Source: a virus. From it: a stretch of DNA of 52,932 bases. Positions 25,591 through 33,676 of the stretch are shown here, piece after piece; position 1 is the stretch's first letter; every line of letters starts with the position of its first letter. The notes below the pieces were generated by a model, which saw only the letters and a program-made list of their open reading frames with translations, did not search any database and had not been told where the DNA came from. The position numbers were made by a program, and so were the translations under genes. Where the stretch lies: positions 1-52,932 of IMG/VR virus record IMGVR_UViG_3300020578_004316. The stretch is one strand, 5' to 3'.

Positions 25591-27348
25591 ATGGCAGAAA
25601 CAATTGTATCACCTGGTGTATTAGCAATAGAAAATGACCAATCTTTTATTACACAAGCTCCTGTACAAGCAGGTGCAGCTATTATAGGACCAACGGTTAA
25701 AGGTAAAGTAGGTATTCCTACATTAGTTACAACATTTAGTGAATACCAAAATAAATTTGGCACTACTTTTTTAAGTGGAAGCCAAACCTATACCTACCTT
25801 ACCTCTATTTCAGCCTTTAATTATTTTAATAGTGGTGGTACTTCATTATTAGTAACTCGTGTAGTTAATGGTAGTACAACTACTAATTGGACTCCTGCAA
25901 CATCATCATTTATTTCTGCATCTGCTCATGCTGTTGGTGCTCCTTATAATACAGATGTATTTGTTTTAGAAACAATTTCTGAAGGAGAAATAATGAATAA
26001 TACAGGTCCTACAGGATCTAATGGAACTTTATTAAGCGGTTCAGCAAACAATTTTAGATGGCAAATAGTATCCCCAGATATTAATACCGGTACTTTTACA
26101 GTATTAATTAGACAAGGAAATGATACTACAAATTTTATGTCTATATTAGAAACTTGGGGCCCTGTATCTTTAGACCCATTTTCTGCAAATTATATTGAAA
26201 AGATAATAGGTAATCAAGTTGAAACTATTTTAAATGACCCAACAACAGGTGAATATTATGTTCAACTTTTAGGAAATTATCCAAATCAATCATCATATGT
26301 TAGAGTTAAACGAGTAAACCAAACTACACCAGATTATTTTGATAACAATGGCATTCCAAAAAATCAATTTACTGGTTCTTTACCTATTGTTAGCAGTGGA
26401 TCATTTGGAGATGGGAAAGGAAGCAATATCCCCACAGGGGTTGCAGGAGCATATTATGAAACTATCTCAGCAACTAATATCCAAGGCTTAACAGCTAATG
26501 ATTACACAGAATCTATTGCTTTATTAGCAAATAAAGACGCATACAATTATAATTTTATAACAGCTCCTGGGTTAATAGGAAATTCTTCATATCATTTTAA
26601 CACAGTTCAACAACTAATTACAATGGTTCAAGATAGAAGAGATGCTATGGCTATAGTAGATGTTGTTGGATATAATTCAAATTTAACCCCTGTAACTACC
26701 GCAGCTAGTGCTTTTGATACATCATACGCAGCAACTTATTGGCCTTGGTTAAAAACTATTGACCCCAATTATGGTAATCAAGTTTGGGTTCCCGCATCAA
26801 CAATGATCCCAGGTGTATATGCATTTAATGATAATGTAGCATTTCCTTGGTTTGCACCTGCAGGCATTAATAGAGGTCTTATGACAACAGTAGTTCAAAC
26901 TGAAAGAGTATTAACTCAAACAAATAGAGATTCACTTTATCAAGGAAATGTAAATCCAATTGCAACATTTCCTGGATCCGGGGTAACAGTATTTGGGCAA
27001 AAAACATTACAAAAGAAAAAAAGTGCTTTAGATCGTGTAAATGTACGACGTTTATTAATTGAACTTAAAAACTACATATCTCAAATAGGAGACACATTTG
27101 TATTTGAACAAAATGATGCTGTTACTAGGAATAATTTTGTAGCAGCTATTAACCCATATTTAGCTTCTGTTCAACAACAACAAGGTTTAACAGCTTTTAG
27201 AGTTATCATGGATGAATCAAATAACCCACCTTTAGTAGTAGATAATAATAAATTAGTAGGACAAATTTATTTACAACCTACTAGAACGGCTGAATTTATT
27301 ATATTAGACTTTAATATATTACCTACAGGTGCAACATTTCCTGCTTAG
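25591..27348 (+). CDS. 18: Tail sheath protein 1 (T4 gp18-like)
   Basis: 585 residues of the contractile sheath. Signatures: MAETIVSPGVLAIENDQSF, then VQAGAAIIGPTVKG at the N-terminus; a central WPWLKTIDPNYG; GVYAFNDNVAFPWFAPAGIN, then NPIATFPGSGVTVFGQKTL; DRVNVRRLLIELKNYI; and the C-terminal TRTAEFIILDFNILPTGA. The sheath contracts to drive the tube through the host envelope. A second, related full-length sheath gene follows directly. Confidence 0.95.
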   Translation: MAETIVSPGVLAIENDQSFITQAPVQAGAAIIGPTVKGKVGIPTLVTTFSEYQNKFGTTFLSGSQTYTYLTSISAFNYFNSGGTSLLVTRVVNGSTTTNWTPATSSFISASAHAVGAPYNTDVFVLETISEGEIMNNTGPTGSNGTLLSGSANNFRWQIVSPDINTGTFTVLIRQGNDTTNFMSILETWGPVSLDPFSANYIEKIIGNQVETILNDPTTGEYYVQLLGNYPNQSSYVRVKRVNQTTPDYFDNNGIPKNQFTGSLPIVSSGSFGDGKGSNIPTGVAGAYYETISATNIQGLTANDYTESIALLANKDAYNYNFITAPGLIGNSSYHFNTVQQLITMVQDRRDAMAIVDVVGYNSNLTPVTTAASAFDTSYAATYWPWLKTIDPNYGNQVWVPASTMIPGVYAFNDNVAFPWFAPAGINRGLMTTVVQTERVLTQTNRDSLYQGNVNPIATFPGSGVTVFGQKTLQKKKSALDRVNVRRLLIELKNYISQIGDTFVFEQNDAVTRNNFVAAINPYLASVQQQQGLTAFRVIMDESNNPPLVVDNNKLVGQIYLQPTRTAEFIILDFNILPTGATFPA

Positions 27349-27372
27349 TAATATATTTTAAAAAAAAAATTG

Positions 27373-27388
27373 ATATTTATAATAAAAA
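27373..27388 (+). promoter_or_regulatory. T4-late-like promoter box upstream of the second sheath gene
   Basis: ATATTTATAATAAAAA, 19 bases before the ATG at 27395. Each sheath gene thus has its own promoter. Confidence 0.68.
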
Positions 27389-27394
27389 AATAAA

Positions 27395-29125
27395 ATGGCA
27401 AAATTCACAGTTTCTCCTGGAGTAGCAGTTAGCGAAATAGATAATACATTTTTAACAGGACAACCAGTTCAAGCAGGTGCGGCTATTATAGGACCAACAG
27501 TTAAAGGTCCAGTTGAAAAACCAACTTTAGTAACATCTTATTCAGATTTTCAAATGTTATTTGGAGATACTTTTATTAGTGGTGGTAATGCTTATTCATA
27601 TTTAACTTCAATTGCTGCTTACAATTATTTTAATTACGGTGGTACTTCATTGTTAGTGGCCCGTGTTGTTTCAGGATCATATTCTTCTGCTACTAGTAGC
27701 TACATGCCTACAGGATCTAGTGGCCCAACTTCAGGTTTCTCTCCATTTGTTTTAGAAACAATTTCTGAAGGTACCATTATGAACAACTCAGGTTCAGGAG
27801 CTTTAGGTTCATTGCTTCCAGGAAGTAAAGAAAATGTAAGGTGGGAAGTCACTAATGTAAATACTGGGTCAGGTACATTTAATGTATTGATTAGAAGAGG
27901 AGACGACACTCAAACTAATAAAATTGTTTTAGAGTCTTGGAACAATGTAAATTTAGATCCTAATTCATCTCGTTTTATTGCTCAAGTAATTGGAGATCAA
28001 AAATTAAACTATGATTCTGGCAATGTTCAAATGGTATTATCTGGAAGTTATCCAAATAATTCAAAATTTGTTCGTGTAAAAGAAGTAAATTATACTACTC
28101 CAAACTATTTAAATTCAAATGGAGTTGTAGCTAATCCATTATACACAGGGTCTCTTCCAGCAAATGGAAGTGGTTCTTTAGGTGGTGCTTTTGGAGGAGC
28201 CACAGGAACTGTTTTAATTTCATCAGCTATTAATTTTTATGAAAATATAAATTCATCTAATACTCAAGGATTAGTAGGAAGTGATTATAATACTATGATT
28301 GCTTTATTTGGTAATCAAGAAGCATATCAATTTAACCTTTTATTTGCCCCTGGATTATTAAACGATACTCATACTGGTCAAATTACAAATATTATTACTA
28401 ATACAATTGCTAGAGGTGATAGTATGTTTGTAGCAGATTTAGTAGCATATGGAAGTACAGTTTCTCAAGCTATTACACAAGCTCAAACTCGTGATACTTC
28501 ATATGCTGCTTCATATTGGCCTTGGGTTCGCATTATTGACCCATCAACAGGAAAACATATTTGGGCCCCAGCTTCAACTGTAATACCAGGTGTATACGCC
28601 TTTAACGATAAAGTATCTGCTCCTTGGTTTGCACCTGCAGGTATTAATCGTGGTGGTTTAGGTACAGTATTACAAGCAGAATTAAAATTAACTCAAAATA
28701 ATAGAGATTCTTTATATTCAAATAATATTAATCCAATTGCTACGTTACCTAAACAAGGTGTTGTAGTATTTGGACAAAAAACTTTACAAAAAGCAGATTC
28801 AGCTCTTGATCGTGTAAATGTAAGACGTTTATTAATTGAACTTAAAAATTATATCCGCCAAATTGCTGATACAATTGTATTTGAACAAAATACAATTCAA
28901 ACTAGAACTTCATTTTTAGCTAGAGTTAATCCATATTTAGAAGCTATCCAACAAAAACAAGGATTATATGCTTATAAAGTAATAATGGATGATTCAAATA
29001 ATGGACCAGCTGTAATTGATCAAAACCAATTAATTGGACAAATTTATATTCAACCAACACGTACCGCTGAATTTATTTCTTTGGATTTTATTTTACTCCC
29101 AACAGGAGCAGAATTTCCAGGGTAA
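27395..29125 (+). CDS. Tail sheath protein 2 (T4 gp18 paralogue)
   Basis: 576 residues, with all sheath signatures of its neighbour in the same order (VQAGAAIIGPTVKG, GVYAFNDKVSAPWFAPAGIN, DRVNVRRLLIELKNYI, TRTAEFISLDFILLPTGAEF). The ends are well conserved between the two and the middle, surface-exposed part differs strongly. Neither copy shows a frameshift or loss, so both are probably functional. The two may form a mixed sheath or serve different parts of the tail (inference). Confidence 0.94.
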   Translation: MAKFTVSPGVAVSEIDNTFLTGQPVQAGAAIIGPTVKGPVEKPTLVTSYSDFQMLFGDTFISGGNAYSYLTSIAAYNYFNYGGTSLLVARVVSGSYSSATSSYMPTGSSGPTSGFSPFVLETISEGTIMNNSGSGALGSLLPGSKENVRWEVTNVNTGSGTFNVLIRRGDDTQTNKIVLESWNNVNLDPNSSRFIAQVIGDQKLNYDSGNVQMVLSGSYPNNSKFVRVKEVNYTTPNYLNSNGVVANPLYTGSLPANGSGSLGGAFGGATGTVLISSAINFYENINSSNTQGLVGSDYNTMIALFGNQEAYQFNLLFAPGLLNDTHTGQITNIITNTIARGDSMFVADLVAYGSTVSQAITQAQTRDTSYAASYWPWVRIIDPSTGKHIWAPASTVIPGVYAFNDKVSAPWFAPAGINRGGLGTVLQAELKLTQNNRDSLYSNNINPIATLPKQGVVVFGQKTLQKADSALDRVNVRRLLIELKNYIRQIADTIVFEQNTIQTRTSFLARVNPYLEAIQQKQGLYAYKVIMDDSNNGPAVIDQNQLIGQIYIQPTRTAEFISLDFILLPTGAEFPG

Positions 29126-29140
29126 AAGTTTGAAATTTAG

Positions 29141-29156
29141 ATATTTATAATAAAAT
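29141..29156 (+). promoter_or_regulatory. T4-late-like promoter box upstream of the tail tube gene
   Basis: ATATTTATAATAAAAT, 28 bases before the ATG at 29172, the longest spacing among the standard boxes. Confidence 0.68.
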
Positions 29157-29171
29157 TAAAATAGAAAACAA

Positions 29172-29660
29172 ATGGCAATTTTAAACCCAAACGAAATATT
29201 TTACACAGCGTTTGAACCAAAACAAACAAACCGTTTTATCCTTTATTTAGATGGGATTCCTTCATATCTTGTTAAACAAATAGGAGCTGTTTCTTTAACC
29301 CAATCTACAGTTACTCTTAATCACATTAATATTCAACGTTATGTGAAAGGAAAAACAAAATGGAATACTATCCAATTTACAATGTATGAATCAATTACTC
29401 CTTCTGGAGCCCAAGCAGTAATGGAATGGGTACGTTTAGGACATGAATCAGTAACAGGTAGAGATGGGTATTCTGATTTCTATAAAAAAGATCTTACATT
29501 TAACGTTTTAGGTCCTGTAGGTGATATTGTTTCTGAATGGATTATTAAAGGAGCTTTTATTACTGAAGTTAACTTTGGAGACTATAACTGGGATGATGAT
29601 GGAACCCCAGTAAATATCCAAGTAACAGTTCAACCTGATTACTGTATTTTAAACTACTAA
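29172..29660 (+). CDS. 19: Tail tube protein (T4 gp19-like)
   Basis: 162 residues, the usual size. AFEPKQTNRFILYLDGIPSY, KWNTIQFTMYESITPSGAQ and the C-terminal FGDYNWDDDGTPVNIQVTV fit gp19, whose hexameric rings stack to form the inner tube. It follows the sheath genes as in T4 and ends at a strong terminator (29685). Confidence 0.93.
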   Translation: MAILNPNEIFYTAFEPKQTNRFILYLDGIPSYLVKQIGAVSLTQSTVTLNHINIQRYVKGKTKWNTIQFTMYESITPSGAQAVMEWVRLGHESVTGRDGYSDFYKKDLTFNVLGPVGDIVSEWIIKGAFITEVNFGDYNWDDDGTPVNIQVTVQPDYCILNY

Positions 29661-29684
29661 TATTAGGTTAATAATTTATCAGGT

Positions 29685-29716
29685 AAAGCTCCAAAGAAAT
29701 TTGGGGCTTTTATTTT
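29685..29716 (+). terminator. Rho-independent terminator after the tube gene
   Basis: GCTCCAAA (29688-29695) pairs with TTTGGGGC (29700-29707) around GAAA, extended by three A-T pairs and followed by a T-rich run. Its 3' arm supplies the TTTG of the promoter at 29700. Confidence 0.88.
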
Positions 29717-29731
29717 CTTTTAATATATTAA
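29700..29731 (+). promoter_or_regulatory. Host-type promoter of the T9SS-protein gene, overlapping the terminator
   Basis: TTTG (29700-29703), N20 and TATATTAA (29724-29731), with the same spacing and -7 box as the promoters at 699 and 45259. Only four bases separate the -7 element from the ATG at 29736, so the transcript would be leaderless or nearly so. No late box precedes this gene, although its neighbours have one. Confidence 0.58.
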
Positions 29732-29735
29732 GGCT

Positions 29736-32198
29736 ATGAAAAAAATTAATTTACTTTTATTTATACTACTAACAGGTTTTATTTATAGTCAATATTGCCC
29801 TTATTTAGGTCCTAATCAAATATTACCTTGTGGTGTAACTTCAACTACTTTAACCGCAGATTTAAGCCAATGTGGAGCAGGTAATAACCCTAATCAAACT
29901 ACAAATTATACAGTTTCTCAAATACTATATGTGCCCCAAGTTAATACAGGTACTTTAGTAGCCTTAAGTGATGACTCCCAATCAGGCACGTTTAACATTG
30001 GATTTACTTTTTGTTTTTATGGACAAACCTATACTCAGTTTCGAATAGGCTCAAATGGTTGGATCTCGTTGGGTGCAGGTGTACAGCCAACTACATTTAC
30101 AACACAAGCAATACCATCAGTAAACGCAGCAGTACCAAAAAATTGCATAATGGGCCCGTGGCAAGATTGGAATCCTAGTCTAGGCGGACAAATACGCTAC
30201 CAAACCTCAGGCACGGCTCCTTGCCGCAAATTAACAGTAAGTTGGATCGGAGTGCCTATGTTTTCGTGCACTAACTTACAAGGCACATTTCATATAGTAA
30301 TTTATGAATCAACTAATTATATTGAAAGTTATCTTGCTAATAAACCTGGTTGTAATCAATGGGCTAATGGTACTGCAGTGCATGGCGTACATAATGTTGT
30401 AGGAACGCAGGCAGTAACAGTACCTGGTAGAAATTCAACTCAATGGACTGCAGTAAATAATGCTTGGAGATGGACACCTAGTGGTGCACCTGTTTTGCCA
30501 ACTTTAGTTTGGTATCAAGTAGGAAATCCTGTTCCTATTGCTCAAAACGTAAATCAAATTACAGTTACACCTTCTCAAGGTGGAGCTTACTATACTTGTC
30601 ATTTGGAGTATCCGGCTTGTAATGCAGGTTGGGCAACTTGTAGTGCATTAGGTGGTGGACTAGGGCCTGATACTATTCAAGTTGTTCCGGGTCCACCAAA
30701 TTTAAATCAACCGAATTTTGTAGTAACAAATCCATTATGTAACGGAGATTGTAACGGATCTATTACAGTAAACCCAACAAACGGTACTCCTCCTATAGGA
30801 TATGTTTGGAGTAGCGGCCAAAATACCCAAACAATTAACAATCTATGTGCAGGAACTTATACAGTAACTGTAACAGATGCAAACAACTGCACTATTACAG
30901 CAAATACTACATTAATAGATCCACCTATTTTACAAGTGCCATTGATGGCAGCAACAAACCCTATTTGTTTTGGAGATTGTAATGGAACTGCAACAGCAAA
31001 CTCAATTGATGGTATTGCTCCATACACTTATTTATGGGGAGATGGACAAACAACACAAACCGCAACTAATTTATGTGCAGGAGCTTATAATGTTATAGTA
31101 ACAGATGCAAATGGGTGTCCTGCTTTAAATACTATTGCTTTAGTAAACCCTCCAATGGTTGTAGTAGGAAATATTACTTCACTAGATACAATCTGTTATT
31201 TATCTTCTAATGAAACATATTCAGTACCAAGTTTAGGTGCAGGATATTCTTACACTTGGTCAAGTGTTGGAAACATCACTTCAGGTCAAGGAACAAATAG
31301 TATTACAGTAGATTGGTCTCTATTTCCTGCAGGATTTATGCCTGGAGCTGTTAATGTTGTAGCGATAAATCAATTTGGTTGTACAAGCTTACCACAAGAT
31401 GTTAATGTTTATATTTTAAATGTTTTACCTACGATAGACTCGATTACTTCATTATGTGATTATAGTAATTGTGTAACATTAACTGGAGCTCCTGTTGGGG
31501 GAACATTTACAGGAAATGGAGTAAACGGGAATACATTTTGTCCTTCACCTTTATTAGCAGGAACCAATACAATAACATATACTTATGTGCAATCAAATTG
31601 TACTTTTGATACTACTCGCCAAATAACTGTTTATTCTAGACCTGTTATTTCATCTATACAAAATGATTTAGGAAACCTAACATCTGAATTTATAGAATTG
31701 TGTGAAGGCGATAGTATAGGAAGAATTTATAGTGCAACTGTTTTAGGAGGTGGAGATGTAGTGTGGATTTTAAACCAAGATAGTATTACAAACCCAATTT
31801 TACCTATTTCTTGGGATAGTTTTGGATCCTTTACATTTTCAGCTGTAGGATACCAAAACGGATGTGTATCATACCCAACATCTTATTTGACAACTATTCA
31901 AAGATGCCCTGAAGAATTAATTTATATCCCAAATACATTTACCCCTGATGGGAATGAAATCAACCATGCTTGGCACCCAGTCTTTACTTCAGGTTTTGAC
32001 CCACAAGATTTTTATTTAACTATCTATAACAGATGGGGAGAATTAATGTTTAAAAGTTATAATAGTACAGTTCCTTGGGATGGAACATACAACAATACAA
32101 AATGTCAAGATGGAGTTTATACTTGGGTTATAGTTTATGGAGACAAAAACACAGATAAAGAAACATTAATTAAAGGAAGTGTTACCCTTATTAGATAG
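29736..32198 (+). CDS. Secreted surface protein with SprB repeats and T9SS type B sorting domain
   Basis: 820 residues. Signal peptide MKKINLLLFILLTGFIYS, cleavage before Gln19. A Cys-containing beta-rich N-terminal domain (about 40-250; GFTFCFYGQTYTQFRIGSNG) is of a kind found in Bacteroidota surface proteins. Two SprB-type repeats follow (about 331-395 and 407-470), each with NPxCxGDCNG, LCAGxYxVxVTDANxC and a closing PP. The C-terminus (about 728-820; IPNTFTPDGNEINHAWHP, then LTIYNRWGELMF, WDGTYNN, DGVYTW) is the gliding-motility-associated CHU_C domain, which directs export and surface anchoring by type IX secretion. Its GC content is locally higher (about 50% at 30181-30240). It sits between tube and baseplate genes with its own promoter, so it is probably a host-derived moron; a virion role is possible. 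Confidence 0.9.
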   Translation: MKKINLLLFILLTGFIYSQYCPYLGPNQILPCGVTSTTLTADLSQCGAGNNPNQTTNYTVSQILYVPQVNTGTLVALSDDSQSGTFNIGFTFCFYGQTYTQFRIGSNGWISLGAGVQPTTFTTQAIPSVNAAVPKNCIMGPWQDWNPSLGGQIRYQTSGTAPCRKLTVSWIGVPMFSCTNLQGTFHIVIYESTNYIESYLANKPGCNQWANGTAVHGVHNVVGTQAVTVPGRNSTQWTAVNNAWRWTPSGAPVLPTLVWYQVGNPVPIAQNVNQITVTPSQGGAYYTCHLEYPACNAGWATCSALGGGLGPDTIQVVPGPPNLNQPNFVVTNPLCNGDCNGSITVNPTNGTPPIGYVWSSGQNTQTINNLCAGTYTVTVTDANNCTITANTTLIDPPILQVPLMAATNPICFGDCNGTATANSIDGIAPYTYLWGDGQTTQTATNLCAGAYNVIVTDANGCPALNTIALVNPPMVVVGNITSLDTICYLSSNETYSVPSLGAGYSYTWSSVGNITSGQGTNSITVDWSLFPAGFMPGAVNVVAINQFGCTSLPQDVNVYILNVLPTIDSITSLCDYSNCVTLTGAPVGGTFTGNGVNGNTFCPSPLLAGTNTITYTYVQSNCTFDTTRQITVYSRPVISSIQNDLGNLTSEFIELCEGDSIGRIYSATVLGGGDVVWILNQDSITNPILPISWDSFGSFTFSAVGYQNGCVSYPTSYLTTIQRCPEELIYIPNTFTPDGNEINHAWHPVFTSGFDPQDFYLTIYNRWGELMFKSYNSTVPWDGTYNNTKCQDGVYTWVIVYGDKNTDKETLIKGSVTLIR

Positions 32199-32202
32199 TA
32201 CA

Positions 32203-32214
32203 ATATTTATAATA
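32203..32214 (+). promoter_or_regulatory. T4-late-like promoter box upstream of 32217
   Basis: ATATTTATAATA, only 11 bases from TTTATAA to the ATG. If it works like the T4 element, transcription would begin at or just inside the start codon, giving a leaderless message. Confidence 0.5.
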
Positions 32215-32216
32215 GT

Positions 32217-32588
32217 ATGAAACTGAACCACTTACGTACTTTAGTTAAAGAAGAGCTTAATAAGCAATTAAATGAAAAATACCAAGATAAATTTAAAATG
32301 GTTGGTATGCTTATTTCTAACATTAAACAACGCCCCCAAAAAGAAATATTTTCCGACATCCGCTCTATCCCCGGAGTTACAGTAGCATCTTCAAAAGAAC
32401 CTATGCCATATAATGAACAAAATACAGAAAAATTTCAAACTATTTTAACTATTAAAGTAGATGGTCATCCTTGGATTACAAAAGGTGGTTTTGATCGTTC
32501 AAAAATGGAAGACATACGTAAAGAAATATTAAAAGTAGAAGGAGTTTTATCATATAATGTAAATCCTGATAATATCTCTTCTCTTTAA
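32217..32588 (+). CDS. Small alpha/beta protein with leader-like N-terminus
   Basis: 123 residues, not recognised. The N-terminus MKLNHLRTLVKEELNKQLNE resembles the leaders of the proteins at 3067 and 44734. The remainder has a beta-alpha-beta rhythm (SDIRSIPGVTVASS, TILTIKVDGHPW, MEDIRKEILKVEGVLSYNV) that suggests a ferredoxin-like fold, as in small regulatory or binding domains. It resumes the phage tail module after the T9SS gene. Role unknown. Confidence 0.68.
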   Translation: MKLNHLRTLVKEELNKQLNEKYQDKFKMVGMLISNIKQRPQKEIFSDIRSIPGVTVASSKEPMPYNEQNTEKFQTILTIKVDGHPWITKGGFDRSKMEDIRKEILKVEGVLSYNVNPDNISSL

Positions 32589-32629
32589 TATATGTATATA
32601 GGACAATTAAGTTATATTAAATAAAAATT

Positions 32630-33358
32630 ATGGAAGAATTTAAATTACTAACTGAAACAGTTGAGTTACCCTCTAAAGGCTTACTATACCCTGAAGATTC
32701 TGAATTAGCAAAAGGTACTGTTGAAATTAAATACATGACTGCTAAAGAAGAAGATATTCTTACTAACCAATCATATATTAAAAACGGTACTGTACTAGAT
32801 AAATTAATGAAATCATTGATTGTATCGAAAATTAACTATGATGATCTATTAATAGGTGATAAAAATGCAATTATGGTTGCTGCCCGTATTTTAGGATATG
32901 GAGCTGAATACACTTTTAATTATTTAGGTGATTCACACACAGTAGATTTATCTCAAGTTGAAAACAAACCACTTAAAGAAGAATTATTTACAAGTCATGT
33001 AAATGAATTTACTTTTACTCTTCCTAAATCAGGTAATGTAGTTACATTTAAACTTTTAAGTCATAAAGACGAACAAGATATTACACGTGAACTAGAAGGT
33101 TTAAAAAAAATCAATAAAGATGCTTCCCCTGAACTTTCAACCCGTTTAAAATACCTAATTACCTCAGTAGAAGGAAAACGAGATAAAAAAGATATTCGAG
33201 AGTTTGTTGACAATTATCTTCTCGCCCAAGACTCCAGGGCATTAAGAGAATATGTTAGAGAAATTCAACCCGATGTTGATTTAACTTTTTTTCCCGACGG
33301 GAGTAACGATAGAATCAATATCCCAATTGGGATTAGCTTTTTTTGGCCTGACCTATGA
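32630..33358 (+). CDS. Baseplate hub / tail assembly protein (T4 gp26-like)
   Basis: 242 residues. VELPSKGLLYPEDSELAKG, then VEIKYMTAKEEDILTNQSY, is the signature of the T4 baseplate (gp26-type) assembly family. The protein ends ISFFWPDL. A run of seven T (33338-33344) lies just before the stop, and a +1 or -2 shift there would continue in frame into the next gene. The pair sits directly before the tape measure gene, where many phages make chaperones by frameshifting. The leader TATATTAAATAAAAATTATG has no standard late box. Confidence 0.8.
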   Translation: MEEFKLLTETVELPSKGLLYPEDSELAKGTVEIKYMTAKEEDILTNQSYIKNGTVLDKLMKSLIVSKINYDDLLIGDKNAIMVAARILGYGAEYTFNYLGDSHTVDLSQVENKPLKEELFTSHVNEFTFTLPKSGNVVTFKLLSHKDEQDITRELEGLKKINKDASPELSTRLKYLITSVEGKRDKKDIREFVDNYLLAQDSRALREYVREIQPDVDLTFFPDGSNDRINIPIGISFFWPDL

Positions 33359-33359
33359 A

Positions 33360-33638
33360 ATGGCTCCCCAAGCTAGGGCTGCTGTATTTACACAAATCCA
33401 CGAAATAGTTTTTCACGGTAAAGGAGGATATGATTGGGATACAATTTATAACATGCCTATATGGCTTCGCCGTTTTACATTTTCAAAAATTCAAGACTTC
33501 TACACTGAAGAAAAAAATGCCCTTGAAAACAAAGGAGGTGATGGAAAGAAAACCGTCATTAATTCAGATGGTACAATAAAAGCTCCTGAATTACTTCAAA
33601 AAGCATTACAAAATAAAAAATCTCCTAAATATAGCTAA
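33360..33638 (+). CDS. Baseplate/tail assembly protein, possible frameshift partner
   Basis: 92 residues from ATG 33360, which begins 1 base after the preceding stop; an upstream in-frame TTG at 33327 is an unlikely start. MAPQARAAVFTQIHEIVFHG, then YDWDTIYNMPIWLRRFTFSK, is a small protein I associate with gp26-linked genes in marine T4-type phages (a gp51-like position). Its frame is open back through the T-run at 33338, so it may also be made as an extension of the upstream protein. Confidence 0.72.
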   Translation: MAPQARAAVFTQIHEIVFHGKGGYDWDTIYNMPIWLRRFTFSKIQDFYTEEKNALENKGGDGKKTVINSDGTIKAPELLQKALQNKKSPKYS

Positions 33639-33653
33639 AAATATTAATTTTCA

Positions 33654-33669
33654 ATATTTATAACAAAAT
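33654..33669 (+). promoter_or_regulatory. T4-late-like promoter box upstream of the tape measure gene
   Basis: ATATTTATAACAAAAT, 20 bases before the ATG at 33677. Confidence 0.67.
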
Positions 33670-33676
33670 CATTTAA

